Assembly (NCBI GenBank): GCA_021777035.1
Contig: JAIQZR010000110.1
Coordinates: 1-53,433, forward strand
Direction of reading: 5' to 3'
Length of the DNA stretch: 53,433 nt
Origin: Candidatus Scalindua sp.
GTDB taxonomy: Bacteria > Planctomycetota > Brocadiia > Brocadiales > Scalinduaceae
Part shown: positions 26,938-36,058 of the stretch, piece by piece
How the letters are laid out: every line of letters begins with the position of its first letter
Position numbering within the stretch: position 1 is the first letter of the stretch
Notes under the pieces: model-generated
Seen by the model: only the letters and a program-made list of their open reading frames with translations
What the model was told of the DNA's origin: nothing
The model's database searches: none
Translations under genes and position numbers: made by a program

Positions 26938-28001
26938 TCTTTGTCTTGTGGGCAATCGCTATTCTTAGTATGGTTGCGCTGGGATTTTCAAAAGATACGA
27001 AAGTATCCGTCTTGCTAAAGTCTATCAGTACTGAAAGAATGAAGGGCTTATATGCCGCCAGGGGTGCATCACTTTATGCGCTGGTTAAACTTACAGATGT
27101 CGATAGTGAGTCAACAGATGATACACCAACAGAACAACAAACTACGGAGGACGGATTAATTGCTCCTGGTGAAAGTCCAACAAGTGGGACTGCTCCTACG
27201 CCTGGTGGTGACAACTATCAAGGTGATGTATCCGAAGTAATTGGCAGCGATCAGGATATTAAGTGGATCCCAGGTAACCATTCGTATTCTGTGCAAATTG
27301 GAAATATCGATTGCGATGTATATTTGACCAATGAAAACGGAAAGATTAACATCAATGGAGTAGATGAAAAAAACCGGGAAATCTTTGTAACATTTCTTAC
27401 AAATAAAGATATAGATATTCTTGATGCCGATGTTATTACGGATTCTATACTGGACTGGATTGACACTGATGATCTTTCTCACATTAATGGAGCAGAAGAT
27501 GGGTATTACGGTTCGTTGCCGGAGCCTTATAAGTCGAAGGACGATTTATTCTCTTCTATAGAGGAGATGACACTGGTTCGAGGAGTGACTCCGAAGATAT
27601 TCGGAAAGATAAGAGATGAAATCACCGTATACGGTGATAAAAGAATAAATATTAATATAAACAATACAACAAAGGATGTCTTAAGCTCGATACCGGGATT
27701 ATCTGAAGATTTAGTTGATGAATTGTTATTGCATGTGGAGGAAAATGGTTCTATAGAAACCGGAGAGGAATTGAGGCAGTTGTTCTGGGATATCGGGATT
27801 ATAGGTGATAGTTTTGAAAAAATAAGACCATTTATAACAATAGATAAATCCGACTTTGTTACAATCAGTGCCGTTACCAGCGGATTGGGTAGAATGCAGG
27901 AACAGTCAAATAAATCAAGTGAACATCGCGTTTATGATTATAAGTTAGTGGTAGGAAAAACGGATAAAGGGTATAAAATATACGCTGCTTATCCTGAATA
28001 A
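26841..28001 (+). CDS. gspK: Minor pseudopilin GspK-like
   Basis: A 386-residue protein. After a 28-residue basic leader it has DG|YVLIFVLWAIAILSMVALGF. It lacks Glu at +5, a known distinguishing trait of GspK. The body has the K-type helical domain motifs (DVYLTNENGKININGV, DSILDWIDTDD, PYKSKDDLFSSIEEM, ININNTTKDVLSSIPG), the last being a helix-hairpin-helix-like piece. A Thr/Pro/Gly-rich insert sits at about residues 90-130. The ATG lies deep in gspJ; a later non-ATG start would shorten the leader. GspK caps the pseudopilus tip. Confidence 0.85.
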   Translation: MARKQITKGHKDCIVKKRTKQRIDSTCDGYVLIFVLWAIAILSMVALGFSKDTKVSVLLKSISTERMKGLYAARGASLYALVKLTDVDSESTDDTPTEQQTTEDGLIAPGESPTSGTAPTPGGDNYQGDVSEVIGSDQDIKWIPGNHSYSVQIGNIDCDVYLTNENGKININGVDEKNREIFVTFLTNKDIDILDADVITDSILDWIDTDDLSHINGAEDGYYGSLPEPYKSKDDLFSSIEEMTLVRGVTPKIFGKIRDEITVYGDKRINININNTTKDVLSSIPGLSEDLVDELLLHVEENGSIETGEELRQLFWDIGIIGDSFEKIRPFITIDKSDFVTISAVTSGLGRMQEQSNKSSEHRVYDYKLVVGKTDKGYKIYAAYPE

Positions 28002-28169
28002 GAGATCTTTGGTTGTTAGTTTCAATATTATTGCTTTAGACGTAATTATAACTAACACTGATTATATATTTGTTTGGTAGTATGGGTGTGGCAATGGCAA
28101 GATTTTCTTGACTTAAATATCTATAGTGATACCATTTAGATATAGAAATTTTATATTTGAGGTTATTAT

Positions 28170-28841
28170 ATGGCGGCAAAATTCAATCTGTTTTTACTCT
28201 TTTTTTTGATGATGTTATGCTGTAGCGTTGCCTTTGCAGATAAGGATATTAGTACTTCCACTGCGACGGGAGGTGACCAGATAATTGTTTCTCCTTTGAG
28301 TACAATGCTGGATGTAGCGGACACTGCCTCTGTGAATGTATTGATTCTGGATGAAGATGGGAACCCTATTGAGGGACATAAGATCCGGATTTTGCCACAA
28401 GACAGTGAAATAGCTTCCGTTAATATAAGCAGTTCCGTTTCAGATGAGTCAGGGTATATAAGCTTTTTTATACTCGGCAAGCAGCAGGGAAATACTGCTG
28501 TAACTGTAACTGATGGTGTGGTTTCATCTCAGGTAAACGTTGCCATAAGAAACTTGATTCACTATATTCTTCCGTATTTCTACGGTGATATGCAACTGAA
28601 CATTATTAATCCGACGGAAGACATAAGTTATGTAAAAATCCAATTTTACGAGAACAGTGAAAGATATATAGAGTCTTTAGTAGTGAAATTGGAAGCTAAG
28701 GAAATGAAGGCGCTTGTTCTTTCAGAAGAGTTGGATATTGTATTAAAAGATGGTTGGGCTGAGATTTACTCTACAGACCTTGTTTTTGGTGGAGTATGGA
28801 CGAGTAAAGGATATTTGTCTTTTAAGAAGATAGAACAATAA
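28170..28841 (+). CDS. Exported protein with bacterial Ig-like (Big-1) domain in the gsp operon
   Basis: A 223-residue protein with a signal peptide (FNLFLLFFLMMLCCSVAFA, cleavage before DKD). Residues 35-125 form an Ig-like domain: STMLDVADTASVNVLILDED, GNPIEGHKI, ISFFILGKQQGNTAVTVTDG and VSSQVNVAI, a pattern of the Big-1/invasin type. Residues 130-220 are a second beta-rich part (LPYFYGDMQLNIINPTED, GGVWTSKGYLSF). Its stop overlaps the gspH start (TAATG). It is not a standard secretion component; being inside the operon suggests an exported partner or substrate. Confidence 0.75.
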   Translation: MAAKFNLFLLFFLMMLCCSVAFADKDISTSTATGGDQIIVSPLSTMLDVADTASVNVLILDEDGNPIEGHKIRILPQDSEIASVNISSSVSDESGYISFFILGKQQGNTAVTVTDGVVSSQVNVAIRNLIHYILPYFYGDMQLNIINPTEDISYVKIQFYENSERYIESLVVKLEAKEMKALVLSEELDIVLKDGWAEIYSTDLVFGGVWTSKGYLSFKKIEQ

Positions 28842-29281
28842 TGATAAACAAGTATCGCGATTCCGGGGCATTTACACTAATAGAATTATTAATTGTTCTT
28901 GTCATCATAATAATTGGTGCCGTTATCTCTGCTCCCAGGGTAACAACCGGTATTGATACGGCAAAATTCAAAAATGCTGTATCCGAAGTTGTAACATACT
29001 TGAGAGATACACACCTGGAAGCAATTTTAGAAAAAAAAGACATTACTGTCTTCGTAGATTATAAAAAAAATATCTTTAAGAGGGATGGTGACCAACTATT
29101 TAGTATACCACCTCTCATAATACTAAATCCTTTAGCAATTGATGACAACCAGACTCAGTATACATTCTATAATAACGGAAGAGGTACTGGTCCAATGGTT
29201 GAGTTTATTGGCCACAATGAAAGAAAAGCAACTGTATATGTTGATATGATATCTGGATTGGCAAAATATAATTTGAATTAA
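28841..29281 (+). CDS. gspH: Minor pseudopilin GspH-like
   Basis: A 146-residue prepilin with a class III signal, SGA|FTLIELLIVLVIIIIG: Glu at +5 after the cut and Ala at -1, as in gspJ. The remaining residues hold the GspH-type small beta domain (VVTYLRDTHLEAILEKKDIT, TFYNNGRGTGPMVEF, VDMISGLAKY). It starts inside the stop of the Ig-like gene. GspH versus GspG is decided by length and by the lack of a GspG C-terminal calcium-binding pattern, so the major pseudopilin appears to be missing from the window. Confidence 0.8.
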   Translation: MINKYRDSGAFTLIELLIVLVIIIIGAVISAPRVTTGIDTAKFKNAVSEVVTYLRDTHLEAILEKKDITVFVDYKKNIFKRDGDQLFSIPPLIILNPLAIDDNQTQYTFYNNGRGTGPMVEFIGHNERKATVYVDMISGLAKYNLN

Positions 29282-29442
29282 ATATTCATTATGAATACAC
29301 AAACATATACCGATATAGATGCTGGATTTCAAAACGGCAAGTGTGGCTTAATCATTTTTGTCTGACAAGAATGTTGGTGGGCAGGCGTATGTGGCCCTTT
29401 TTTAACATCATGAGCGTTAGACGAGATAAGACTTTTCGTGAA

Positions 29443-29451
29443 AAAGGAGGT
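29443..29451 (+). promoter_or_regulatory. Unusually strong Shine-Dalgarno (aaaggaggt) for gspL
   Basis: The nine bases aaaggaggt match the full anti-SD and lie 11 bases before the ATG at 29463. Most genes here have weak or partial sites. The 181-base gap before it also separates gspH from gspL, so this half of the operon may be translated more strongly, or start at its own promoter. Confidence 0.7.
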
Positions 29452-29462
29452 AACGAAGAGAA

Positions 29463-30704
29463 ATGTTTTTTCCGAATAGTATTGGGTTATCAATTCATGG
29501 GAATGATCTGATTGTTTCGAAAGCATCCCAAAAATTTTTAAAATCCAACTCTGAAACTGTTGTGGTTGAGGATTTCCTGTTAAAGGAGTCTCTGGATCTC
29601 AGATTAATAATAGATGCTCATCGTTTTCAGACAAAGAATGTTATATTGTCGTGGCCCAGAGAGAGGACAATTGTAAGAGAAATTGAGTTACCAGAATCAA
29701 ATTTCAAGGAGTTTAGAGACTCTCTTGCCTATCAACTGGACAGTTTTATTCTTCTTCCTGAAGATGAGGTATACTATGACATCCATCCTTCTAATTCCCA
29801 TGAATATGGTGAAAAGGTCTTTATCTTTGCGATAAAGAAGGAAGAGTTGGACGATGTTATTTTAAGGCTGGAATCATCAAATCTCAAACCTGACCGAGTA
29901 ATCATCTCTCCGCTTTCTTACATTTCGCTTGTTAGAGAAAATAAAGTTGCAGTAATTGAAAAAAACAGTGATAGATATACTTTCAATCTATATGTAGACA
30001 AAATACTTGTTGCCACATCACTGGTTAGGAACAAAGAGTTGTTGAAGAGCAGGATACTTGAAAACAGGCCAGATGACGCGATCTTTTTTGGGTGTGAACA
30101 AGGTGAAATTAATGATCTGCAGAATGATTATGCTATGCATGTAGAATATTGGAATGCGAGCAAACAATCACTTGGTGTTGCACTAAACGGATTATCAGAG
30201 CGCTTAAACAGATTTAATGTGCTAAAGGTAAAAACCAATAGACAAATACCGGCACTTGCGACAATGAGCATACTTTTAATACTGGTGCTTGCTTTTATTT
30301 TTATATTACCGGGAATTTTCAGTTATAAAAAGGAACAGAGTATATTGGCTATTGACGCTAAGCTTAAAGAATTACATTCCGTGGTAATGATATCGAGCAG
30401 CGTGAAAGAGGAAATGAACAATACATTGGAAATTAATCATAAAATAAAAGAAGTTATACTTAAGAACTCACGCCGGATCGACCTGGTTGCTGAGCTTACA
30501 AAGGCAGTTCCTGATGATACGTGGGTAAGGCAATTGTTCATTAAAGATGATGGATTTGAGATAGAAGGAGTTGGTTTGTCAGGAGCGAAGGTGTTAACAT
30601 TATTGGAATACTCACCCTCATTTAATAGCGTAAGCTTTACCTCTTCTGTTGTTAAGGACAAAACAGGTAAAGAAAAATTTAAGATTAAAGGCAGTATAAA
30701 GTAA
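29463..30704 (+). CDS. gspL: GspL-like protein (PilM/PilN-type fusion)
   Basis: A 413-residue inner-membrane component. Residues 1-255 are an actin-like PilM/GspL cytoplasmic domain (IGLSIHGNDLIVSKAS, NVILSWPRERTIVREIELPE, DSLAYQLDSFILLPEDEVYYD). One transmembrane helix follows (ALATMSILLILVLAFIFILPGIF), then a periplasmic coiled part and a PilN-like ferredoxin-fold end (RRIDLVAELTKAVPDDTWV, FEIEGVGLSGAKVLTLL). It couples the GspE ATPase to the pseudopilus. Its stop overlaps the gspM start by one base. Confidence 0.85.
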   Translation: MFFPNSIGLSIHGNDLIVSKASQKFLKSNSETVVVEDFLLKESLDLRLIIDAHRFQTKNVILSWPRERTIVREIELPESNFKEFRDSLAYQLDSFILLPEDEVYYDIHPSNSHEYGEKVFIFAIKKEELDDVILRLESSNLKPDRVIISPLSYISLVRENKVAVIEKNSDRYTFNLYVDKILVATSLVRNKELLKSRILENRPDDAIFFGCEQGEINDLQNDYAMHVEYWNASKQSLGVALNGLSERLNRFNVLKVKTNRQIPALATMSILLILVLAFIFILPGIFSYKKEQSILAIDAKLKELHSVVMISSSVKEEMNNTLEINHKIKEVILKNSRRIDLVAELTKAVPDDTWVRQLFIKDDGFEIEGVGLSGAKVLTLLEYSPSFNSVSFTSSVVKDKTGKEKFKIKGSIK

Positions 30705-31348
30705 TGATAAGGCAACAACTGGATAAATTCAACAAACGGACTATAGTTTTTTTATCGATTGCAGTGGTTTTGCTCATTATCGTAATATGTGATCAAATAT
30801 CATTTAATCCATTTGAAAGTGCTTCTGGAGGCTTGAATGATGAGTTGGCATTAAAAAAGGAGTTACTAATAAAGTATAATACTGAAATTGGTATGAAAGA
30901 CTCATATGAGAAGCAGTTAGCCAAAGTGAAAGAAACCTATAACTCCTTTGAGAAAAAATTTATCCAATCTAAAACAGCAGATTTGGCCCAGGCTAAACTA
31001 CAAAACTATATTAAGAGTATTGCAAGGAAGAGTGGACTTATAATTGCAAGGAGTTCTGCTCAAAAAGTTGAAATTATAAATGATGAACCCCATTTAATAC
31101 TTGTATTTGCCATGGTTGAAATAAAGGATATAGATAAGATAAAAAGGCTTCAGAAATTTCTTTATAATGTTGAATATGATAAAGAAAAACTGGTATTTAT
31201 AGATGATATTAAGATTAGAAGTACTGGATTTACTACTACAAAGGGCGTATCTGCCACTGTTAAGCTGTTTGCAATAGCAAGACTCGAATCAAAGGAGTTA
31301 AGGAAGCTGACTTTGCAATCTATTGTTGAGTGCAATAGAAGAAGTTGA
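30704..31348 (+). CDS. gspM: GspM/PilO-like inner-membrane protein
   Basis: A 214-residue protein with one N-terminal transmembrane helix (VFLSIAVVLLIIVICDQI), a long coiled coil (NDELALKKELLIKYNTE, EKQLAKVKETYNSFEKKF) and a C-terminal ferredoxin-like domain (LQNYIKSIARKSGLII, FAMVEIKDIDKIKRLQKFLY). This is the GspM/PilO fold that binds GspL. It starts at TAATG of gspL. Sequence conservation is low in this family, so the call relies on layout and position. Confidence 0.75.
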   Translation: MIRQQLDKFNKRTIVFLSIAVVLLIIVICDQISFNPFESASGGLNDELALKKELLIKYNTEIGMKDSYEKQLAKVKETYNSFEKKFIQSKTADLAQAKLQNYIKSIARKSGLIIARSSAQKVEIINDEPHLILVFAMVEIKDIDKIKRLQKFLYNVEYDKEKLVFIDDIKIRSTGFTTTKGVSATVKLFAIARLESKELRKLTLQSIVECNRRS

Positions 31349-31429
31349 TCATGTCTGTTTACGATAGAGGGCCAGGTTATACCACGTGCTTGTCTGATAG
31401 AAAATTAGTTATTCCGGATAGAGGATAAA

Positions 31430-32293
31430 ATGTTACAGAAAATATTTAACATAAAAAAAATATTCCAGCATCATAAAACGGAAGCACGTGTTTCTGCAAA
31501 CTCAATGCACGGTACAAGCTGTACATTGTATGTGACAAATTTGGCCCTTTTTGGTGTCGTCATAATGCTGACAATAACCAGTGCAGTTATATATTATGTG
31601 ACACCGGTAGTTGATGTTTCCAAACTGTCTAAGGTGGGTCAGGTTCAGGCCACTGAAGCCAGAGTCAACGTCGAACCTATTGATATAGATTCAACAAAAG
31701 AAGAGGAGATTGGAAATGAGGTCTTTAGTGTTATTGCTGAAAGAAATATGTTTTCTCACGATAGGAAAGAGTGGGTAGTTAAAGCAGTAATACCAAAAAC
31801 TTTAAAATTTGATAAGGAAAAGCAGGTAAAAAAGAAGCTGGCAAAGAAAAAAGCCCTGGCTGGAAAACCAAAAAAAATCATTCTGCACGGTATAGTGATT
31901 GCCGGTGATGTTAAGAAAGCCCTGATTGATGCTCCATTAAAGAGTGTTAGTAAAAAGAAAACATTATATATTGAAGAGGGTGATAAGTTAGTGGGATATA
32001 CTGTCACCAGTATTGAAAAAGACAGAATAAAACTTGACTGGAATGGAGAGGAGATAGTTATTACACTCTATTCCGGATTAAATGATTCTAAGTTGGATGG
32101 TAGTGCCGGAAAAGTAAAAACAGGGAGCGTTACAAAAAATGATTATACGTTTAAAACAGTTACAGATACACAGATCGCAAAAAATATCAACGGGGAGAAC
32201 AATGAGGTCAAGGAAACTGCCTACGCTGATACGCTTGATAAGGCCCCTATAAGACTCATGTCCATGCATCCGGAAAGAAGTAAGGGCAAATGA
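31430..32293 (+). CDS. gspC: GspC-like inner-membrane linker to the secretin
   Basis: A 287-residue protein: short cytoplasmic N-terminus, one transmembrane helix (LALFGVVIMLTITSAVIYY), a linker, then a Lys-rich segment (EKQVKKKLAKKKALAGKPKK) and a homology-region-like beta domain (IILHGIVIAGDVKKALIDAP, YIEEGDKLVGYTVTSIEKDRI, DWNGEEIVITL). In GspC proteins this region docks on the secretin N0 domain. The PDZ or coiled-coil C-terminus is not apparent. The last bases overlap gspF (ATGA). Confidence 0.75.
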   Translation: MLQKIFNIKKIFQHHKTEARVSANSMHGTSCTLYVTNLALFGVVIMLTITSAVIYYVTPVVDVSKLSKVGQVQATEARVNVEPIDIDSTKEEEIGNEVFSVIAERNMFSHDRKEWVVKAVIPKTLKFDKEKQVKKKLAKKKALAGKPKKIILHGIVIAGDVKKALIDAPLKSVSKKKTLYIEEGDKLVGYTVTSIEKDRIKLDWNGEEIVITLYSGLNDSKLDGSAGKVKTGSVTKNDYTFKTVTDTQIAKNINGENNEVKETAYADTLDKAPIRLMSMHPERSKGK

Positions 32294-33492
32294 GCACATT
32301 TAAATATCGTGTTATGACCAGGGGAAGCGGAGTTCTTGAAGGTAAGAGAGTTTCAGCCAATAAAGCTGAGTTATTAGACTACCTGAAAAAGTCCGGTCAT
32401 ATTGTCTTAAAAGTAGATGAAGTTGGTGGTGAAAAAACAGCTAAGTTTTTGTCAAATCGCTCCATAAAAAAAGCCACAGTCTTTTTCACTCAGGAGCTTG
32501 GAGTATTGCTGGAGAGCGGTGTATCACTTGACAAAAGCCTGAGAATACTTTCTGACGCACAGGACAATAAGAAGTTTAAAAAACTGATACTGGATATTCT
32601 GGAGGAAGTTAAAGGTGGTAAATCTCTAGGCGACGCATTGTCGATGTTTCCCGATGTTTTTACCGGTGTCTACGTGAATATGATTCGTTCCGGCGAGGAG
32701 GGCGGAGTCTTACCAAAAGTCCTGGAACGTTTGGGTTCATTTATGGAAAGAGTACAGAGGATTAAATCTGAGATAACGTCATCGCTCATCTATCCTCTAT
32801 TTCTAGTTATGTCAGGAATTCTGTCAGTTGGCGCTTTGATTCTGATAGTAATGCCAAGGTTTACAACGGTTTTTAATGAAGTAGGTATTGCTCTCCCACT
32901 CTCTACACAGATATTGATCAAACTCTGCGATGGTTTAACAAAATATGGGTGGATTCTGATTATTGCCATAGCAGGCGTTTACTACGTGTTTAAATCATTA
33001 AAGAAAATGACCGGAGTGCAGGCGAGTATAGACAGGAAAAAACTCAAAATACCCATCCTGGGAGATATATTATGGAGAATTGAAATATCCCGTTTTGCGA
33101 GAACGTTGGGCACGTTGCTTGAAAATGGCGTCTCTCTGTTGACATCTATCGATATTTCAAAAGGGGTTCTGTCAAATGTCTTTTTATCAGACAAAATAGA
33201 GGAAGTTAAACCTGCTATAAAAGCCGGTAAAGGCTTTACCATCCCTTTAGGTAAAATTGCATTTTTTCCTGGAATAGCCCAACATCTACTTAGAGTCGGT
33301 GAGGAGACTGGCAAATTGGATGAAATGCTTGTGAAAGTGTCTGACAACATGGATATTGACATAGAGCAGAGAATTAAGCGATTGATATCACTGGTGGAGC
33401 CAGCCCTAATCCTGATAATGGGATGTGCAATTGGCATAGTGGTCATCTCTATGTTAAGCGCCATATTTAGTATCAATGAAGTTTCATTTTAG
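32290..33492 (+). CDS. gspF: Type II secretion platform protein GspF
   Basis: A 400-residue polytopic membrane protein with two T2SSF domains. The N-terminal soluble part is followed by FFTQELGVLLESGVSLDKSL and GGKSLGDALSMFPDVF, IRSGEEGGVLPKVLERL, and the second copy RFARTLGTLLENGVSLLTSI and LLRVGEETGKLDEML. There are three to four transmembrane helices, the last at VEPALILIMGCAIGIVVIS. It overlaps gspC by 4 bases and is the last gene of the operon. The matching ATPase GspE is not found in the window. Confidence 0.95.
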   Translation: MSTFKYRVMTRGSGVLEGKRVSANKAELLDYLKKSGHIVLKVDEVGGEKTAKFLSNRSIKKATVFFTQELGVLLESGVSLDKSLRILSDAQDNKKFKKLILDILEEVKGGKSLGDALSMFPDVFTGVYVNMIRSGEEGGVLPKVLERLGSFMERVQRIKSEITSSLIYPLFLVMSGILSVGALILIVMPRFTTVFNEVGIALPLSTQILIKLCDGLTKYGWILIIAIAGVYYVFKSLKKMTGVQASIDRKKLKIPILGDILWRIEISRFARTLGTLLENGVSLLTSIDISKGVLSNVFLSDKIEEVKPAIKAGKGFTIPLGKIAFFPGIAQHLLRVGEETGKLDEMLVKVSDNMDIDIEQRIKRLISLVEPALILIMGCAIGIVVISMLSAIFSINEVSF

Positions 33493-33568
33493 TTAATCTC
33501 CGTAATGTACCAAAGCGCACTATCTCTTTCTTCCAGCACCTTCTGCTACCGTCTCTTTACGCCTAAAT

Positions 33569-34069
33569 TCAGTTATCATTAACAATAAGCCGCTTCCCTG
33601 TAAATGTATTACTGAATGTCCTGATTGGGACTGCTAATGGGTCGAGAGGGTCTACACCGGGAGGAAACAGTTTGCCTGAGAACTTTCCGTTTACAAGTCT
33701 ACATGTCTTATTAAATTTTACGGTGAAGCTGAACAGTGATGAACCGACACCATCTTTTAAAGAAGAAAAGTTAAGCGTTCTGGCAGTAATTTCTCTATCT
33801 CCTCTTTTCTTCCATACTCCCTGTTGGTTACTGAATTTGTTACCTGATTGATACGAATGAATACCGAACCAGTTACCATCTGCTGTGATAGTCGCAATCC
33901 GGGAACCACCACCATCATCCTCAGTTAGTAAATATGTACCGGCAATTAATTTGCCGATGTCGTAATCACTCTTATCGGCCCAGGCCTCGTTTGAGCATAA
34001 AACGCTCAGAAATATGAATACCGATATTGTGACTAAAGTATAGACTGAAAAAATTCTTTGGAGCTTCAT
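33569..34069 (-). CDS. Small exported protein of unknown family
   Basis: A 166-residue protein from the ATG at 34069; GGTGG lies just upstream, and the frame is open to 34117. The signal peptide is LVTISVFIFLSVLCSNEAWA. The mature part is short and beta-rich, starting IGKLIAGTYLLTEDDGGGSR, with FGIHSYQSGNKFSNQQGVW, and looks like a small lipocalin-type or other beta-barrel domain. I do not recognise a named family with certainty. It is convergent with gspF, 76 bases away. Confidence 0.6.
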   Translation of the reverse strand: MKLQRIFSVYTLVTISVFIFLSVLCSNEAWADKSDYDIGKLIAGTYLLTEDDGGGSRIATITADGNWFGIHSYQSGNKFSNQQGVWKKRGDREITARTLNFSSLKDGVGSSLFSFTVKFNKTCRLVNGKFSGKLFPPGVDPLDPLAVPIRTFSNTFTGKRLIVNDN

Positions 34070-34197
34070 CGCTTCACCACCTTTTCTTGATGTTGTTGTT
34101 ATTGTAGAATCGCACATTACAATTATAGATTCTGACTCGATCAGTATTGGGTCAGAACAGCAATATTTGGACGCTCTTTATCTACTTTAATATACGG

Positions 34198-35556
34198 TTA
34201 GCATTGTATCTCATTCGGAAATGAAACAGTAACAGCGGCTCCTTTTCCTAATGTACTCTGCATGTCAATATTGCCGCCATGTTTATTGACAAGATTCTTG
34301 ACGATGGAAAGTCCTAATCCCGTTCCATACTGTTCTACAGACTTGGCGTTACTCGATCTGTAAAATTCGTTAAAGACGGTTTTCAGATCATCTTCAGGGA
34401 CACCGATTCCTGTGTCTGATATTTGGACAATAATCTCCTTTTCAGTCATTGTGCAGTCTATGTCTATTTTGCCGCATCTTTCAGTATACTTAATTGCATT
34501 ATCAATCAGGTTGGTCATTATAATATCCAGATCATCCGGTGCTATATTTATATAAAAAGGTTTCTCTCCGGTATTAACGGTAATTTTGATCTCCTTTGCT
34601 TTACCTTTTTCCTCCATGAGTTGAAGTGTGTTCTTAACTGACTCATTTATGTCTACTTGTTTATTCTCACTCTCTTTCTGCTTTCCTATCTTACCGGAAA
34701 CCAGGTCAAGGAGGTCGTTGACGAGTGTTAATAGGAAACCTGTCCTCTTCTCAGATCTGGTAATTAGATCCATTGCTTTCTGGGAAACCTCTCCGGCATA
34801 ACCTTCTTCAATAGATTTCAGGAGACTCTGTATTGCGCTCAATGGAGACCTGAGCTCGTGTGTGACTTTAAACGTAAATTCACTCTTTTCTCTGTCTATT
34901 GCTTCGAGTTTGTTGTATGCATCAGTAATATCACCCTTAAGAACAACAATTTCTTTCTCTCTCTCCCTGAGACGGCTGTTGATCGATGTCGCCAGGTATG
35001 CAGAGATGTATAGAGATGTGATGCTAAAGAGTGTTATCGACAGGAGATAACGACCGTTGTCATAAACAGAGACCGGGAAAAGTTCCTTAATCTGAACATG
35101 AGTGACAATATGGAAATATTCCAGGAGTGAAAGACCAACTATTAGCAGTGATGCAAATGCTGTCTGTAAATAGCAATCTATTTTTGATAAAAGAGTTGCC
35201 GCAATAATCACATGAAATATAAAGTACAGGATTACAGGACTTTCAATTCCTCCCGTGTAATGTACAAGACATACAAGAGCAATCCAATCTACAGAAATTT
35301 GTAAGTTGGCCAATTTGCCATAAGATTTTGTCTGTTTTTGCAGATAGATGCATACAACGTTGAATAGAGAAATATAAAATGTGATAGAAAGTATTGACGT
35401 AAGAGGCAGGTTGATTTTCAGGACAAACCTGGCAAATATTGATGTGATGCATATACCAAGAATCATAGTCCAGCGCAGGTTTATAAATCTTGCAAGGCTT
35501 TCTATAAGCTCTTTTTCCAGCGAGCTCTTTTCCTGTGTATGAGTATTATATGGCAT
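34198..35556 (-). CDS. Membrane sensor histidine kinase
   Basis: A 452-residue kinase. Five or six transmembrane segments occupy residues 28-190 (TMILGICITSIFARFVL, LFNVVCIYLQ, YFIFHVIIAATLL, SLLIVGLSLLEYF, ITLFSITSLYISAYLA). A short coiled linker leads to HisKA with H233 in FKVTHELRSPLSAIQSL, then HATPase with NLIDNAIKYTE (N box), DTGIGVPEDDL, FYRSSNAKS and GTGLGLSIVKNLV. It starts 18 bases after the response regulator on the same strand, so the two form a two-component pair. Confidence 0.95.
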   Translation of the reverse strand: MPYNTHTQEKSSLEKELIESLARFINLRWTMILGICITSIFARFVLKINLPLTSILSITFYISLFNVVCIYLQKQTKSYGKLANLQISVDWIALVCLVHYTGGIESPVILYFIFHVIIAATLLSKIDCYLQTAFASLLIVGLSLLEYFHIVTHVQIKELFPVSVYDNGRYLLSITLFSITSLYISAYLATSINSRLREREKEIVVLKGDITDAYNKLEAIDREKSEFTFKVTHELRSPLSAIQSLLKSIEEGYAGEVSQKAMDLITRSEKRTGFLLTLVNDLLDLVSGKIGKQKESENKQVDINESVKNTLQLMEEKGKAKEIKITVNTGEKPFYINIAPDDLDIIMTNLIDNAIKYTERCGKIDIDCTMTEKEIIVQISDTGIGVPEDDLKTVFNEFYRSSNAKSVEQYGTGLGLSIVKNLVNKHGGNIDMQSTLGKGAAVTVSFPNEIQC

Positions 35557-35573
35557 GGGGATTTGTGATAATA

Positions 35574-35987
35574 TTACTCTTTGTTTGCTAGAAGTTCTGC
35601 TACTTTTTCTAACAGGACTTTCGGCTGTATAGGTTTTTCGATAAAACTATTAACCGGCAGAAAAGTATCATCCTTTTCCGGAGAAAAGATCATATCTTTT
35701 TTCTGAGATATAGCGGTAATCATAAGAATAGGAATGTTTTTGCAATCCTTGTACTCTGAAGCCTGCTCTTCACTTCTTAATTCATAGACCACATGAAATC
35801 CCTCAGTATCCGTTTCCATCATTACGTCGAGTATTATTAAGTCGGGGATCTCCTCTTTTGCCATTTTCAGTCCATCCTTGCCACTATTTGCAGCAATTAC
35901 GTTATAGGCGTTTGCTTCGAGAGGCATTCTCATCGCTTCAACAATATCAGGATCGTCATCAATGATTAGTATTTTTTGATTTATCAT
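35574..35987 (-). CDS. Single-domain response regulator (CheY-like)
   Basis: A 137-residue receiver domain without an output domain. Asp pair at 10-12 (LIIDDDPD), phospho-acceptor D54 in LIILDVMMETD and the conserved Lys in FIEKPIQ. The ATG at 35987 has GAGGAAGGTG upstream, whereas the in-frame GTG at 35999 would overlap it. It lies directly before the histidine kinase and 71 bases after the hydrogenase maturation protease, so it may belong to the end of the hydrogenase operon. Confidence 0.93.
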   Translation of the reverse strand: MINQKILIIDDDPDIVEAMRMPLEANAYNVIAANSGKDGLKMAKEEIPDLIILDVMMETDTEGFHVVYELRSEEQASEYKDCKNIPILMITAISQKKDMIFSPEKDDTFLPVNSFIEKPIQPKVLLEKVAELLANKE

Positions 35988-36058
35988 ATAAATTAGCACC
36001 TTCCTCTCTTACGAGATGAGTCCAAATGCTGGAATTCTCTCGAAATGGAGGGTAATTG

